The translations under genes were made by a program, and so were the position numbers. Under the pieces are notes generated by a model. The model was not told the DNA's origin. It ran no database searches and saw nothing but the letters and a program-made list of their open reading frames with translations. Of a stretch of 64,000 nt of DNA, positions 52,023 to 60,968 are shown piece after piece; within the stretch, counting starts at the first letter, position 1, and each line of letters starts with the position of its first letter. Origin of the DNA: CAUZJF01 sp965248605. GTDB taxonomy: Bacteria; Chloroflexota; Dehalococcoidia; Lucifugimonadales; CAUZJF01. The DNA lies in contig CBDFJV010000007.1 of NCBI GenBank assembly GCA_965248605.1, positions 682,001 to 746,000 on the forward strand. Reading direction: 5' to 3'.

Positions 52023-52712
52023 GTGAACGATCCGCCATTTCTGCAAATCGCAGGTGGTCCCGACCACGACGAAACGATAGAGCTAGGTGGTATGACGACG
52101 GTTTTCGGTCGCCTTCCGAGCAACGACGTGGTCGTATCTGAAATGGGCGTGTCCCGCCAGCATGCGGAGATCACCGTCAAGGAAGACGGGTGCTATCTGC
52201 AAGACCTTGCCAGCTCCAACGGAACGTACGTAAGCGGGAAGCAGCTAGGGATTGACGAACAGCTCCTACGGGACGGGGACCAGATACGCCTCGGGCCGAG
52301 CGAAGTGTCCTTTGTTTTCAGACGCCCGTCAGATAGCGCAACTCAGGCCTTCACGCTAATTCAACCCCCGGTGGGCGCGCTGGCGCAGGCCACTCAGACG
52401 ATCACATTGTCTGAAGAACCAGTCAGCGAAGAGGGAGCGCTTTACGAAGGCACGGTGCGGCTGGACGTGAACGTGAGAGGCAACATGGGGCTCGTGGTCA
52501 GTTTCATGAAGACGCTCCGTGAACGTCCGGAGCTACGCCTCTTGAGGTTGTCGAACCAGCCGGAAGGCGGGGTCAGCATCACGTTGGGGCTGCGGGAACC
52601 TGTCCGCCTGAGGGAGATCGTGTCTGACATGGAAAGCGTCTCGGACGCTGCCGAGGCCGCCAACGGGGCCTCGGGCGACGAAGCGGTGTTGGCGGTGACG
52701 CTTTCCGGGTGA
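52023..52712 (+). CDS. FHA-domain protein
   Basis: 229 residues. FHA domain at about 20-95: FGRLPSNDVVV, SRQHAEI, SSNGTYV give the phosphothreonine-binding Arg, Ser, His and Asn. The C-terminal ~85 residues (GTVRLDVNVRGNMGLVVSF) form an unrecognised alpha/beta domain. GTG start 52 bases after the kinase stop, likely same transcript, so it may read a phosphorylated partner of that sensor. Confidence 0.8.
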   Translation: MNDPPFLQIAGGPDHDETIELGGMTTVFGRLPSNDVVVSEMGVSRQHAEITVKEDGCYLQDLASSNGTYVSGKQLGIDEQLLRDGDQIRLGPSEVSFVFRRPSDSATQAFTLIQPPVGALAQATQTITLSEEPVSEEGALYEGTVRLDVNVRGNMGLVVSFMKTLRERPELRLLRLSNQPEGGVSITLGLREPVRLREIVSDMESVSDAAEAANGASGDEAVLAVTLSG

Positions 52713-52736
52713 AGGCCGGTCGTTCGTAGAGGCGTG

Positions 52737-52759
52737 GAGACGCCCCGGCCGGGCGTCTC
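52737..52759. terminator. Palindrome between convergent genes
   Basis: GAGACGCCC and GGGCGTCTC form a 9-bp stem with a 5-base loop, touching the stop of the convergent DUF309 gene. No long T-run on either side, so termination is possible but not certain. Confidence 0.5.
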
Positions 52760-53286
52760 TACCTGGGACCGGACAGGATCGTGGGTCGGGATAGCGCGTC
52801 GAGAGCGGCCCAATCCAACCGCGCGTCGCCTTCGACACGACGGAGCCAGCCAGATGCGTCCTGTAGCAGTTGTCCCGTGTGCACGCCCATATAGACAGGC
52901 GGGAACATCCGGAGCAGCAATACTCCATCAGCTAGCTTGACCCGAGCGCCGTGACGGTTGTGGCGGCCGAGGTGGTAGAAGCCTACCGCGACCTTGATGA
53001 GGGCGTGGTAGAAGAACCTCAAAGGGTACGCGGTTTCGAGCCAGATCTCCTCGAGGGTCTCGTGGCAGTCCCAGAACGCCCCAGCGTTGAACTGGTCGAC
53101 TGCCCTGTCCACCTGGGAGGGTGTCTCGCGGGGCGGTTCGGGCAGGAAGTGGCGCAGCCCGCGGGCCTCCAGCTCGGCGATCCACGCCTGCTCCAGCCTG
53201 CGGCGGTTGCCCTTGGAAGGGCGAGCGGGCAGGTCTGCGCCCGGCTCCCACACCCACGACGGGCCGTCCGCGCGACGGCTGCTCAC
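52759..53286 (-). CDS. DUF309 domain protein
   Basis: 175 residues. FNAGAFWDCHETLEEIWLE followed by FYHALIKVAVGFYHLGRHN is the DUF309 signature with the conserved His and Glu. GTG start one base after the corA stop, so it is co-translated with corA. Function unknown. Confidence 0.85.
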   Translation of the reverse strand: MSSRRADGPSWVWEPGADLPARPSKGNRRRLEQAWIAELEARGLRHFLPEPPRETPSQVDRAVDQFNAGAFWDCHETLEEIWLETAYPLRFFYHALIKVAVGFYHLGRHNRHGARVKLADGVLLLRMFPPVYMGVHTGQLLQDASGWLRRVEGDARLDWAALDALSRPTILSGPR

Positions 53287-53287
53287 G

Positions 53288-54223
53288 TTAGATCCACCCG
53301 CGCCAACGGAAGAATAGCAGCATCGAGCCGGCTATCGTCACCATGAAAGCCACGACTACGGCGAAAGCATACTGGGTGTCCCCCATCGGCAACGTCAGGT
53401 TCATCCCATAGATCCCGGAGATCAACGACAGGGGCAGCAGGATCGTGGAAATGATGGTGAGAATACGGATGATCTGGTTGGTCTGGTGGCTCGTCAGCGA
53501 GCTATGGGCGTCGCTCAGGCCCTCAACAACCTCCTTGAGCTCCTCGAGCTCGGCCGAAATGCGTCGAACGTGGTCCGCCAGGTCCCCAAAGTAGACGTCT
53601 GGGTCGACCTTCAAGAAGGGGTAGTCCTCTTGCTCCAAGACTTCGATGACACCGATCAGAGGCCTGATTATCCGTCTAAAAGCGATAACGTCACGCCTGA
53701 CGACCGATATTTCACGTCCCAGGCGTTCGCTGCGCTGATCGAAGATGCTGAGCTCGATTCGGTCGACGTTCTCGCTAACCTTCTTGAGGATCGGGAAGCC
53801 ATATTCCACGAGTACGTCTAGGACCTGGTACGCGAGGTAGCCGCCGCTCCGTTGGAGGACGGCCTTCCGCACCTCTTCGTCCGTTTCGCAGGTCTCGAAG
53901 AGGGCGGCCAGGGGCGCCAGCTGTCCATGATGGACCGTGACGACGTAGTCGGGGCCCACGAACATGTCGACTTCGGCGGGAAGGGTTATGCGCGCCTGCG
54001 CGTCGAACACCGGGAAGTGAAGAACGACGAAGAGGTGATCGTCGTAGTCGTCGACCTTGGGCATCTGGGAGGGACTGAGGCAGTCGTCCAGCGCGAGCGG
54101 GTGGAAGCCGTACCTGTCGCGTAGCCAGTCCATCTCGAGCTGGGTAGGCGGCTCGATGTCCACCCAAGCCAAGCCGGTCTGCTCCAGGATGCGTACATTT
54201 AGACCAGCAGGCGGCTCAGTCAT
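53288..54223 (-). CDS. corA: CorA-type magnesium/cobalt channel
   Basis: 311 residues. Large N-terminal cytoplasmic funnel (LDDCLSPSQMPKVDDYDDHLF) and two C-terminal helices; the first ends in SGIYGMNL with the GMN selectivity motif, the last is FAVVVAFMVTIAGSMLLFF. A pentamer in the membrane taking up Mg2+. Complete. Confidence 0.93.
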   Translation of the reverse strand: MTEPPAGLNVRILEQTGLAWVDIEPPTQLEMDWLRDRYGFHPLALDDCLSPSQMPKVDDYDDHLFVVLHFPVFDAQARITLPAEVDMFVGPDYVVTVHHGQLAPLAALFETCETDEEVRKAVLQRSGGYLAYQVLDVLVEYGFPILKKVSENVDRIELSIFDQRSERLGREISVVRRDVIAFRRIIRPLIGVIEVLEQEDYPFLKVDPDVYFGDLADHVRRISAELEELKEVVEGLSDAHSSLTSHQTNQIIRILTIISTILLPLSLISGIYGMNLTLPMGDTQYAFAVVVAFMVTIAGSMLLFFRWRGWI

Positions 54224-54238
54224 GTAAGTCGGCTATTC

Positions 54239-54613
54239 CTACCGGTGAGCACGTTGGGCCTTCAGCATTCCGGTGACGGGAACGAGCCGTTGATTGAAGG
54301 GATCGACGCCCAGCAGCAGGCCTTCGAGGGTCATGGCGCCGAGAAGTGGTGAGGCGTTGTCGTCAGCGAACAGGACCGGAGTGGTTGTCTCAACGCCATC
54401 AACGCGAACTCTGGTCTCGCCAATATCCATTTCCGCTCGTCGCCCGTCCGCGAACTCGAACGTGCCGCGGCGCACCGGGTCTACGTCCAGTTTCTTGAGG
54501 AGGGATCTGGGAGCGCTACTAAGCGTTGCTCCCGTGTCCACGAGCGCCTCGACTTCCTCAAAACGCTCACCCTCGGGGTCACCGATCTGGATCGTTATCG
54601 TGAAGGTCCCCAT
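54239..54613 (-). CDS. Retropepsin-like aspartic protease (clan AA)
   Basis: 124 residues. VEALVDTGATLSSAP contains the catalytic DTG, VLFADDNASPLLGAMTLEGL the closing hydrophobic-Gly block. One domain, so it must dimerise. GGAGGACCTCC just before ATG is a good ribosome site. These stand-alone bacterial proteins often occur in defence or toxin-antitoxin contexts; here the neighbours are corA and a carbamoyltransferase. Role unknown. Confidence 0.78.
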   Translation of the reverse strand: MGTFTITIQIGDPEGERFEEVEALVDTGATLSSAPRSLLKKLDVDPVRRGTFEFADGRRAEMDIGETRVRVDGVETTTPVLFADDNASPLLGAMTLEGLLLGVDPFNQRLVPVTGMLKAQRAHR

Positions 54614-54667
54614 GGAGGTCCTCCCTGTGGTTTTTCACGGCGCCAAAAGCAATCGAAGACCGCACGA

Positions 54668-55570
54668 TCAACTTCCCAGCATCTGCTCCAGAAGCGCCAT
54701 GCGCATGAAGAGCGCGTTCTCTGCCTGACGGTAGAAGGCTAGCCGGCTGTCCTCGACCTCGATTGGGAAGTCGCCGCTTCTCTGCATGGGGTCGAGGATA
54801 ACGCAGTGTGGCTGTAGCGTGGCCATGAAATCGGCATCGATGCGGAGTTTGAAAGAGCCTCGAGCCCGAAGCAGCTGAGCGTGGGCTACGGTACGTGGAC
54901 CGTTGAGATAGATGGCGTCCGCGTATTTGACCGCCTCGACGTCTTCGGACGTCGTGAATTTGACCCCTCGCTGTTCGCAGTATGAAACGACTTCAGGGTC
55001 CGCCTGACCGCTGAACGGTATCAACGTGACGCTTATGTCGTCGAACAGGGCCAAGCCCTTCAGGAGAGCGCTCACGTTCCGGTGTTCGAGGCGCCCGACG
55101 ATCGCTATTTTCAACCCGTCGACGCCGCCCAGGTCCAGGTTCAGCGTGCAAAGGTCGGCCAGCGCTTGCGTGGGGTGATCGTTCAAGCTGCCGCCGTTGA
55201 TGACAGGGAGGGCGTCGACCTCAACGGCACGCTCGACGGCTCCGGGCTCGCTGCTTCTGAGGACGACCAAATCGATTCGTAGGCTAGCCAGGATGCTTAT
55301 GATATTATCGACGTAGCTAGGCGTGCTAACCGGGTAAAACTGCGACGCGTCCTCGGTGTGGTACGCAGTCCCGCCAAGCAGACCGATCGCGCGCTCGAAG
55401 GATGTCCGTGTCAAGAATGAAGGCTCATAGAAAAGGCAGTAAAGCGACCGACCCGCGAGCGAGTCGGCGGGCTTCCCCTGACGTAGCTCCTCAGCAAGCT
55501 TGAACAGCCCGGACTCCAGCCAGTCTCTATCTAACTGATCAGTCGTGGTGAGGTTGCGTATTTCGCGCAT
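54668..55570 (-). CDS. Aspartate/ornithine carbamoyltransferase family protein with an atypical active site
   Basis: 300 residues. Overall fold is clear: FYEPSFLTRTSFE in the carbamoyl-phosphate loop, NDHPTQALADL in the second, and the usual C-terminal helix. However, the canonical PSTRTR reads PSFLTR, so the Thr and the first Arg are replaced. The HPLPR-type motif reads DPMQR and the RxQ aspartate motif is absent (GPRTVAH). The enzyme may use another acceptor than aspartate or ornithine, or have lost carbamoyl transfer. No pyrI, pyrC or arg genes are adjacent. Confidence 0.8.
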   Translation of the reverse strand: MREIRNLTTTDQLDRDWLESGLFKLAEELRQGKPADSLAGRSLYCLFYEPSFLTRTSFERAIGLLGGTAYHTEDASQFYPVSTPSYVDNIISILASLRIDLVVLRSSEPGAVERAVEVDALPVINGGSLNDHPTQALADLCTLNLDLGGVDGLKIAIVGRLEHRNVSALLKGLALFDDISVTLIPFSGQADPEVVSYCEQRGVKFTTSEDVEAVKYADAIYLNGPRTVAHAQLLRARGSFKLRIDADFMATLQPHCVILDPMQRSGDFPIEVEDSRLAFYRQAENALFMRMALLEQMLGS

Positions 55571-55689
55571 CTAGTGGTCCCGGTCTTTCGGAATCGGACA
55601 GCTTTGCTTGCGGCTGTCGTAGCGGCTGACCGAGTGTACACCAAAGGTTGCTACACCGCTATCAGTTCTAGCCTACGGATGGCCAGGCT

Positions 55690-56238
55690 ATGCCAAGCAG
55701 CAAACACTTAGTCCTCTACTGGGCGCCGGCGGTCGCCTGGATGGCCGCGATCTTCGCCGTTTCGAGCCTTCAGCCGGCTACGATCGAGAACACATCCCCA
55801 CTGTCGGTTTCGTCTGCAGTTGCCCACACCGTCGAGTACACTGTTCTTTCGTTGCTGCTGTCGAGGTTGGTGCTGGCTGGGGGCAGGTACTCTGGCATTT
55901 CGATGTGGGCGATCGTTCTCGTGTCGACGATTGCGTATGGACTATCCGATGAGCTGCACCAGGCGTTCGTGCCTGGGAGGGTTTCGAGCTGGGTGGATGT
56001 CCTCTACAATTCCGTAGGCGCCGTCGTGGGGCTCACGGTGGCCGAGGTGGCGACACGTTTGCTCCGGACGATGGGCCTCAACGGGCTGGCAGCGGTCGTT
56101 ACGGGGTCTCCGCAGCCGGACCGGACGAAGGCGCCATTGCGGGGAACAGACGTGCCTGTCATTCTGAGAGCTTGTGAGCAAATTGATTCAGTTCGCTGGC
56201 GTGGTGGCGAGGTGATGGAGGACAATAGGGGAAACTGA
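55690..56238 (+). CDS. VanZ-like membrane protein, C-terminus extended into an IS
   Basis: 182 residues. Four helices; AHTVEYTVLSLLLSRL and YGLSDELHQAFVPGRVSSWVD are the VanZ signature (conserved Glu, Asp-Glu-His-Gln and Arg). The natural end is probably near residue 158; the last ~25 residues come from the left end of the IS1182 element starting at 56164. VanZ-like proteins are linked to envelope antibiotics in some species, but the role here is unknown. Confidence 0.8.
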   Translation: MPSSKHLVLYWAPAVAWMAAIFAVSSLQPATIENTSPLSVSSAVAHTVEYTVLSLLLSRLVLAGGRYSGISMWAIVLVSTIAYGLSDELHQAFVPGRVSSWVDVLYNSVGAVVGLTVAEVATRLLRTMGLNGLAAVVTGSPQPDRTKAPLRGTDVPVILRACEQIDSVRWRGGEVMEDNRGN

Positions 56239-57767
56239 GGTCTGGAGGTATCCGGTGAGCGAAGATACGCTGTTTGAACTGCCTGCGGCCGAGGATGGCC
56301 CTCCTGGATCGCCGACGCAGCCTGAACAGGCGCGAGTTGTGCGACCGGTACGCGAGCAACTGCAGTGGGTCGCCCGGGACCTGGAGGCTTCGGTGGCTCA
56401 GGACCACCCGGCCAGAGCTATCTGGGGGCTGTTGGAGGAGTTGGACTTGTCGGCCTTCTATGGTTCGATCAAGGCGGTGGTAGAGCGCCCTGGTCGCCCA
56501 ACGACGGATCCCCAGGTACTTCTGGCCCTGTGGCTTTTGGCGACAGTGGATGGGGTGGGGAGCGCCCGGCGTCTGGCCCTCCTGTGCGAGGAGCACGACG
56601 CCTATCGCTGGGTTTGCGGTGGGGTGCCCATCAACTACCACATGTTGTCGGACTTTCGGGTGGCCCACCGGGCTGCCCTGGACGAGTTGCTGACCCAGAT
56701 CGTGGCCTCGTTGATGGCCGCCGATGCGGTGACCCTGGAACGGGTGGCGCAAGATGGGATGAGGGTGCGGGCCAGCGCCGGAGCCTCTTCCTTCCGTCGA
56801 CAGCAGGGGCTGGATGCCTACCTGAAGGAGGCGCAGGCCCAGGTGGAACGGCTGGCCTCGGAGCGGGAGCATCCCGACCCCGGGGTAAGCAAACGACAAC
56901 AGAGTGCGCGGGAGCGAGCGGCCCGTGAGCGGGTGGAGCGGGTGAACAAGGCCTTGGGATACCTGCCGCAAGCCAAGGCCGCCAAGAAACGTCAGCAGCA
57001 AACTCTGGCCAAAAGGAAACGAAAAAAAGTGACGGCGCCCCGGGTCTCCAGCACGGACCCGCAGGTGCGGGTGATGAAGATGCCGGATGGAGGCTTTCGG
57101 CCGGCTTACAACGTGGAACTGGCCACCGACGGCGCCAGTGGAGTGATCGTGGGGGTCGATGTCGTTAGCACAGGGGATGCTGGGCAGGCGTCGCCCATGG
57201 AGGCCCAGGTGGCCCAGCGTACAGGCCAGCATCCCAAGGCCTACCTGATAGATGGCGCTTTCGCGGCGCGGGCCGATATTACCACCCTGGAGGGACGGGG
57301 TGTCACAGTGTACGCGCCGGTCCGACTGCCTCGGGACAAAAAGGAGGAGGAGCGGTACCAGCCACGCTACGGAGATAGTCCGGCAGTAGTGCAGTGGCGA
57401 CAGCGCATGGCTACGCAGGAGGCTCAGACCGTCTACAGGGAGCGGGGCGCCACGGCGGAATGGGCGAATGCGCAGGTACGTCAGCACGGGGTTTCCCAGT
57501 TCACGGTACGAGGCCTCCACAAAGCCACCGCAATCCTGCTCTTGGTGGCGGTGGCACATAACTTGTTGCGTTGGATAGCCCTGACTCCTATAGCTTCAGC
57601 CAAAGGGGAGGGCACGTAGGCCAAAGGCCTGTGTGACACAACGATAGTCCGTCCCACCAACGGGCCAACTCGCCAGCCACAGCGAATCCCGTTTATTAAG
57701 CCAGGCCGATAAACCCCCAGGATCATCTCATTTCCACCACAGAATCCAAAAACTCACAAGCTCTGAG
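56164..57767 (+). mobile_element. IS1182-family insertion sequence, complete
   Basis: Ends are imperfect inverted repeats: CTGAGAGCTTGTGAG at 56164-56178 and, inverted, CTCAGAGCTTGTGAG at 57767-57753, with further similarity for ~12 bases inward (TTGATTC/TGGATTC). No target duplication is clear. It interrupts the 3' end of the VanZ-like gene. Confidence 0.8.
56255..57619 (+). CDS. IS1182-family transposase
   Basis: 454 residues, full length. DUF772-type N-terminus (RPTTDPQVLLALWLLATVDG, INYHMLSDFRVAHRAALDELL), catalytic Asp in LERVAQDGMRVRASA and in YLIDGAFA, late Glu region ERGATAEWANAQVRQHG and the end TAILLLVAVAHNLLRW. GTG start with GGAGG 8 bases upstream. Intact, so the element may be active. 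Confidence 0.9.
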   Translation: MSEDTLFELPAAEDGPPGSPTQPEQARVVRPVREQLQWVARDLEASVAQDHPARAIWGLLEELDLSAFYGSIKAVVERPGRPTTDPQVLLALWLLATVDGVGSARRLALLCEEHDAYRWVCGGVPINYHMLSDFRVAHRAALDELLTQIVASLMAADAVTLERVAQDGMRVRASAGASSFRRQQGLDAYLKEAQAQVERLASEREHPDPGVSKRQQSARERAARERVERVNKALGYLPQAKAAKKRQQQTLAKRKRKKVTAPRVSSTDPQVRVMKMPDGGFRPAYNVELATDGASGVIVGVDVVSTGDAGQASPMEAQVAQRTGQHPKAYLIDGAFAARADITTLEGRGVTVYAPVRLPRDKKEEERYQPRYGDSPAVVQWRQRMATQEAQTVYRERGATAEWANAQVRQHGVSQFTVRGLHKATAILLLVAVAHNLLRWIALTPIASAKGEGT

Positions 57768-57836
57768 TGAGCGCTGCGAATGAAGAGCCTAAGGTGATGG
57801 CTTCCACCGGAAGCGGCGATCGGCGGGCGAGGTCTC

Positions 57837-57865
57837 TTAGATTCCTCGCTGCGCTCGGAATGACA
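57837..57865. repeat. Half copy of the GATTCCTCG/CTCGGAATG repeat
   Basis: TTAGATTCCTCG and CTCGGAATGACA around a short spacer; see the full inverted copy at 15184-15279. Confidence 0.6.
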
Positions 57866-57922
57866 GTGCTGTCAGTCTCGTACTGGTCGAATTCTGCAGA
57901 CGGCGTTAGTTAGGAGGTTGAA

Positions 57923-58669
57923 TTGAGCTCTTATGAAGGGATGATCGCGGAGACGGTGGGCCTTGTTGGTCACAATGAGGACCAGACATCGGGTTACTTA
58001 GCCCGCCCCGTTGGCGCCGGCCCGTACCCCGGAGTTGTAGTCATTCACGAGATCTTCGGGCTTGTAACTCATCAGAAAGAGGTGGTGCGCAAGTTGGCCG
58101 CCCACGGGTACGTGGCCATCGCGCCCGACCTCCATCACCGGGAGGGCCCGGGCGACCCAGAGGACGTAGCAAAGGTTGTGGGGGCGGCCGGCGGTAACCC
58201 CGACGCCCGCACTATCGGTGACGTCGAGGGCGCCGCGGCGTTGCTGCGGTCGTTGCCGTATTGCAACGACAAGGTGGGCGCTATGGGCTTCTGCTCCGGC
58301 GGACGCCAGACGTATCTGGTCGCGTGCAACATCCCCAGCCTCGATGCCGGCATCGTATGTTACGGAGGCAGAATCGTCGCGCCGCTGGACAGTCTCAACG
58401 AGCGGCAGCCCAAGGCGCCGATCGACATGACCGAGGGGCTGAGCTGCCCTCTGATGGGGCTGTTCGGTATCGAGGACACGAGCCCGTCGCCGGAGCAGGT
58501 AACGATGATCGAGCAGGAGCTAAAGCGCCACGGCAAAACGTACGAATTTCACACGTTCGAAGACGCGGGACACGGCTTCTTCGCCGACTACAGGCCCAGC
58601 TATCGACAGCAGGCGGCAGTCGAGGGCTGGCGGTTGGTCTTCGAATGGTTCGACAAGCATCTGACGTAG
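57923..58669 (+). CDS. Dienelactone hydrolase family protein
   Basis: 248 residues, alpha/beta hydrolase. Catalytic Cys in GFCSGGR, Asp in GIEDTSPS, His in DAGHGFF; VVVIHEIFGL is the family oxyanion block with the Glu. It opens lactone rings or cleaves esters in aromatic or acid degradation. TTG start, AGGAGG 7 bases upstream. Followed by a DUF6295 gene. Confidence 0.87.
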   Translation: MSSYEGMIAETVGLVGHNEDQTSGYLARPVGAGPYPGVVVIHEIFGLVTHQKEVVRKLAAHGYVAIAPDLHHREGPGDPEDVAKVVGAAGGNPDARTIGDVEGAAALLRSLPYCNDKVGAMGFCSGGRQTYLVACNIPSLDAGIVCYGGRIVAPLDSLNERQPKAPIDMTEGLSCPLMGLFGIEDTSPSPEQVTMIEQELKRHGKTYEFHTFEDAGHGFFADYRPSYRQQAAVEGWRLVFEWFDKHLT

Positions 58670-58701
58670 AACGATGCACCTAGATACGGAGGTGTCAAAA
58701 G

Positions 58702-58959
58702 ATGTGTAACGGACGGGTTGAGCTGGCCGAAGTCAACGGCAGCGCCAAGGGGGCACAGGGATGGTTTCCAGTCCACCGGGCGCAAGTATCCTACGATCAC
58801 CCTTTTCACGCTCAGATGGATGAGGCGATTCTCATCGACTTCGACAATCCGGACAGGGGGGCCAGCGCACGTCTGTCGGTTGAGCTGAGCGCGGATTCGG
58901 CCAGAGCGTTGGTCAAGGTCATCGAGGACGCCCTCGCGCACCCCAGCGACCATGGCTGA
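58702..58959 (+). CDS. DUF6295 small protein
   Basis: 85 residues; KGAQGWFPVHRAQVSYDHP and RLSVELSADSARALVKVI match the family. GGAGGT lies 9 bases before ATG and the gene is 32 bases after the hydrolase. Unknown function, cytosolic. Confidence 0.75.
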   Translation: MCNGRVELAEVNGSAKGAQGWFPVHRAQVSYDHPFHAQMDEAILIDFDNPDRGASARLSVELSADSARALVKVIEDALAHPSDHG

Positions 58960-59025
58960 GGGCCGGCCCACGGGTCAGAGGACCGTAAAAGCCGCCGGGC
59001 TGATAGCCATCCTATTCGCGGGGGC

Positions 59026-59735
59026 ACTAGTGGTCCAACATCATTGAAATGAATACCATGATAGTCATTGTTCCTCTTGGGGGTTCAATCGTAACGTTGA
59101 ACCGAGGAGGAACCATGATGTCTACCAAGAAGTACCGTATCAGACTGACTACCGACGAACAACAGGAACTCAACGCCTTGGTCTCACGCGGTCGGGCTGC
59201 GGCGTACAAACAGACCCATGCGCGCATTCTGCTGATGAGCGATGAGTCACGCTCGGACGGGGGAATGAAGGACGCGGACATCACCAGCGCGCTCGGTGTG
59301 GGACAGTCAACGGTCGAGCGAATACGCAAGCGCTGTGTGGAGGAGGGGGTCGAGTCTGCGCTGAATCGCAAAAAGCAACTGCGTCGGCGTCAAAAGAGAC
59401 TGGACGGCGAAGGTGAAGCACGGTTGATAGCGATGGCCTGCGGGGAACCGCCGGAGGGGCGTGCCAGTTGGACCCTGAAGCTGTTGGCTGACCAGTTGGT
59501 CGAGTGTGAGATAGTCGGGACCATTAGCACCGAGACGGTTCGCCAGGCGCTCAAAAAAAAACGAACTGAAGCCGTGGCTGAAGCAGAGTTGGTGCATCCC
59601 GCCCGGTCAGAGCGCGGAGTTTGTGTGCGCGATGGAAGACCATACCTATTTCTCAATCGACACCAAAAACTGCGTTACTCGTGGGCGGTGGACCTGGCTA
59701 TGGAGGGAGACGGGAGAGCTGAGGCTTCCAGTTAG
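59026..59735 (+). pseudogene. IS630-family element remnant with frameshift
   Basis: From ATG 59115 the frame gives the N-terminal helix-turn-helix part (RIRLTTDEQQELNALV, MKDADITSALGVGQSTVERI, GTISTETVRQALKKKR). At a run of nine A (59550-59558) the family continues in another frame, LKPWLKQSWCIPPGQSAEF then VCAMED, after which similarity ends. The A-run could allow ribosomal slippage, but the DDE domain is absent. The left end ACTAGTGGTCCAACATC (59026-59042) is identical to 15940-15956. Confidence 0.75.
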
Positions 59736-60235
59736 TCTGTTCTGAGGGTCTATCAACATCTCCGGCGGCCATCCCCACTGTGTGCTCCCTCGCTCATAGA
59801 GAACATGGCTACCGGATCATGGGCAAGTGTTATCTTGCGGGTGTCAAGTGACAACCGCACTACCTCAATTAATCATACGTTCCAGAGACGCTTAGGGTAA
59901 TCACGGATCGTTCAGATCCGTGCCTCGACACAAGATGACCTCACCCTCACAATGCGATACATCATCGAGACCATCGGTCCACGGTGGTTAGAAGCTGAAG
60001 TGCAGCAGCCTCAACTCTTGGGTCTTGCTCTAGCCGAAGGGCAGCGGCTTCGCCCTGAGGACCGTCAGGCGCTTCTTCCGCAAATGTTAATACTAGCCTG
60101 GTCATCGCTGCCTGTTTCAGCACGCAAACCGACTAAGGCCAGAATGGACCTTCGATGATAGTGCCAGCCTCCATCGAAAGCAGTCAACATACCAACCTGA
60201 AGCACCCCTTTTCTTCGGACGCAGGATGAACAGGG
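59736..60235. other. Non-coding stretch after the IS630 remnant
   Basis: No gene recognised. One small hairpin, CACGGATC-GTTCA-GATCCGTG, is at 59903-59923. Base composition is lower in G+C than in the surroundings, in line with decayed mobile DNA. Confidence 0.6.
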
Positions 60236-60694
60236 CTAACTGCCCTCAAGGGCCAGCACGAAATCACCCCAATCCCCTACGCGGGCGGGCTCCAGCCGGG
60301 TTACGCCAGGCAGGCTGTCGAAGTCAGTGTCCACAGAGATGATCCAGTTGATGCCCAGGCGTCGCATCACCGCCACGTGGAGCAGATCACGGGCGCTTAT
60401 CCTGGGATGACTATCCGCCAACCCCGCCGCCAAGTGGATATCCTCCACGTAGACGGGTTGAATCCGATCATGCATCGCCTCGGCGAAACCCTGGAGGACC
60501 TCTCTCCCCAACGTCCATCGCCCAGAGGCAAGATAGCGATGCAAGAGCTCCTGAAGGACCTCGACGTCGGTCACAAATGACTGCGGGTGCTCTGCGGCAA
60601 TCATGAGCACCCGAGCGCACGGCTCTTTGTTTGGGTGATCCCTACCGGAGGCGTAGATAGGGACGTTGGCGTCAATAAAGGCCGCCGGGCTCAT
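60236..60694 (-). CDS. PIN-domain toxin, VapC type
   Basis: 152 residues. FIDANVPIYASG holds the first acidic metal ligand, SARDLLHVAVM the third, VDTDFDSLPGV the last; a Glu near EVLQELLHRY fits the second. A Mg-dependent RNase that cuts tRNA or rRNA in known relatives. The ATG at 60694 overlaps the antitoxin gene by 23 bases; an earlier in-frame ATG at 60730 was not chosen. Confidence 0.85.
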   Translation of the reverse strand: MSPAAFIDANVPIYASGRDHPNKEPCARVLMIAAEHPQSFVTDVEVLQELLHRYLASGRWTLGREVLQGFAEAMHDRIQPVYVEDIHLAAGLADSHPRISARDLLHVAVMRRLGINWIISVDTDFDSLPGVTRLEPARVGDWGDFVLALEGS

Positions 60695-60923
60695 GGGCCG
60701 CCTCCAACTCGCGAGAGAGCGTAGCGGCATCTGGCGGGTCCTCTACCTCCAGTTTGACTAGCCGCTCAACCGCGTCTCTGCGCCGCTCCCGCATGATGTC
60801 TTCATAAGCATCATCTATCAGGCAGCGCACCACCTCGGAGATAGGCACACCCCTCTCCTCGACGAGTTCCTCCAACCTTCGCCGGTGCTCGCCATTCAGC
60901 CGCACATCCAATCGCCCAGCCAT
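60672..60923 (-). CDS. Ribbon-helix-helix antitoxin of the VapC pair
   Basis: 83 residues. RLDVRLNGEHRRRLEELVEE then GVPISEVVRCLIDDAYED is a CopG/Arc-type ribbon-helix-helix fold; the C-terminal DAATLSRELEAAHEP should wrap the toxin. AAGGAGA lies 5 bases before ATG. Confidence 0.8.
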   Translation of the reverse strand: MAGRLDVRLNGEHRRRLEELVEERGVPISEVVRCLIDDAYEDIMRERRRDAVERLVKLEVEDPPDAATLSRELEAAHEPGGLY

Positions 60924-60942
60924 ATCGTCTCCTTTGTGCGGG

Positions 60943-60968
60943 ATAATATGTACGGATGTAAGTATCCG
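60943..60968 (-). promoter_or_regulatory. -10 box and palindromic operator of the VapBC operon
   Basis: TATTAT (60948-60943 on the minus strand) lies 19 bases before the antitoxin ATG. Directly upstream is CGGAT-ACTTAC-ATCCG (60953-60968), a 5-bp-arm palindrome in the spacer region, suited to autorepression. Confidence 0.5.

Noticed and set aside
59952..60158. Short plus-strand gene in the gap before VapC
   Set aside because: No ribosome site, no family pattern, atypical composition.
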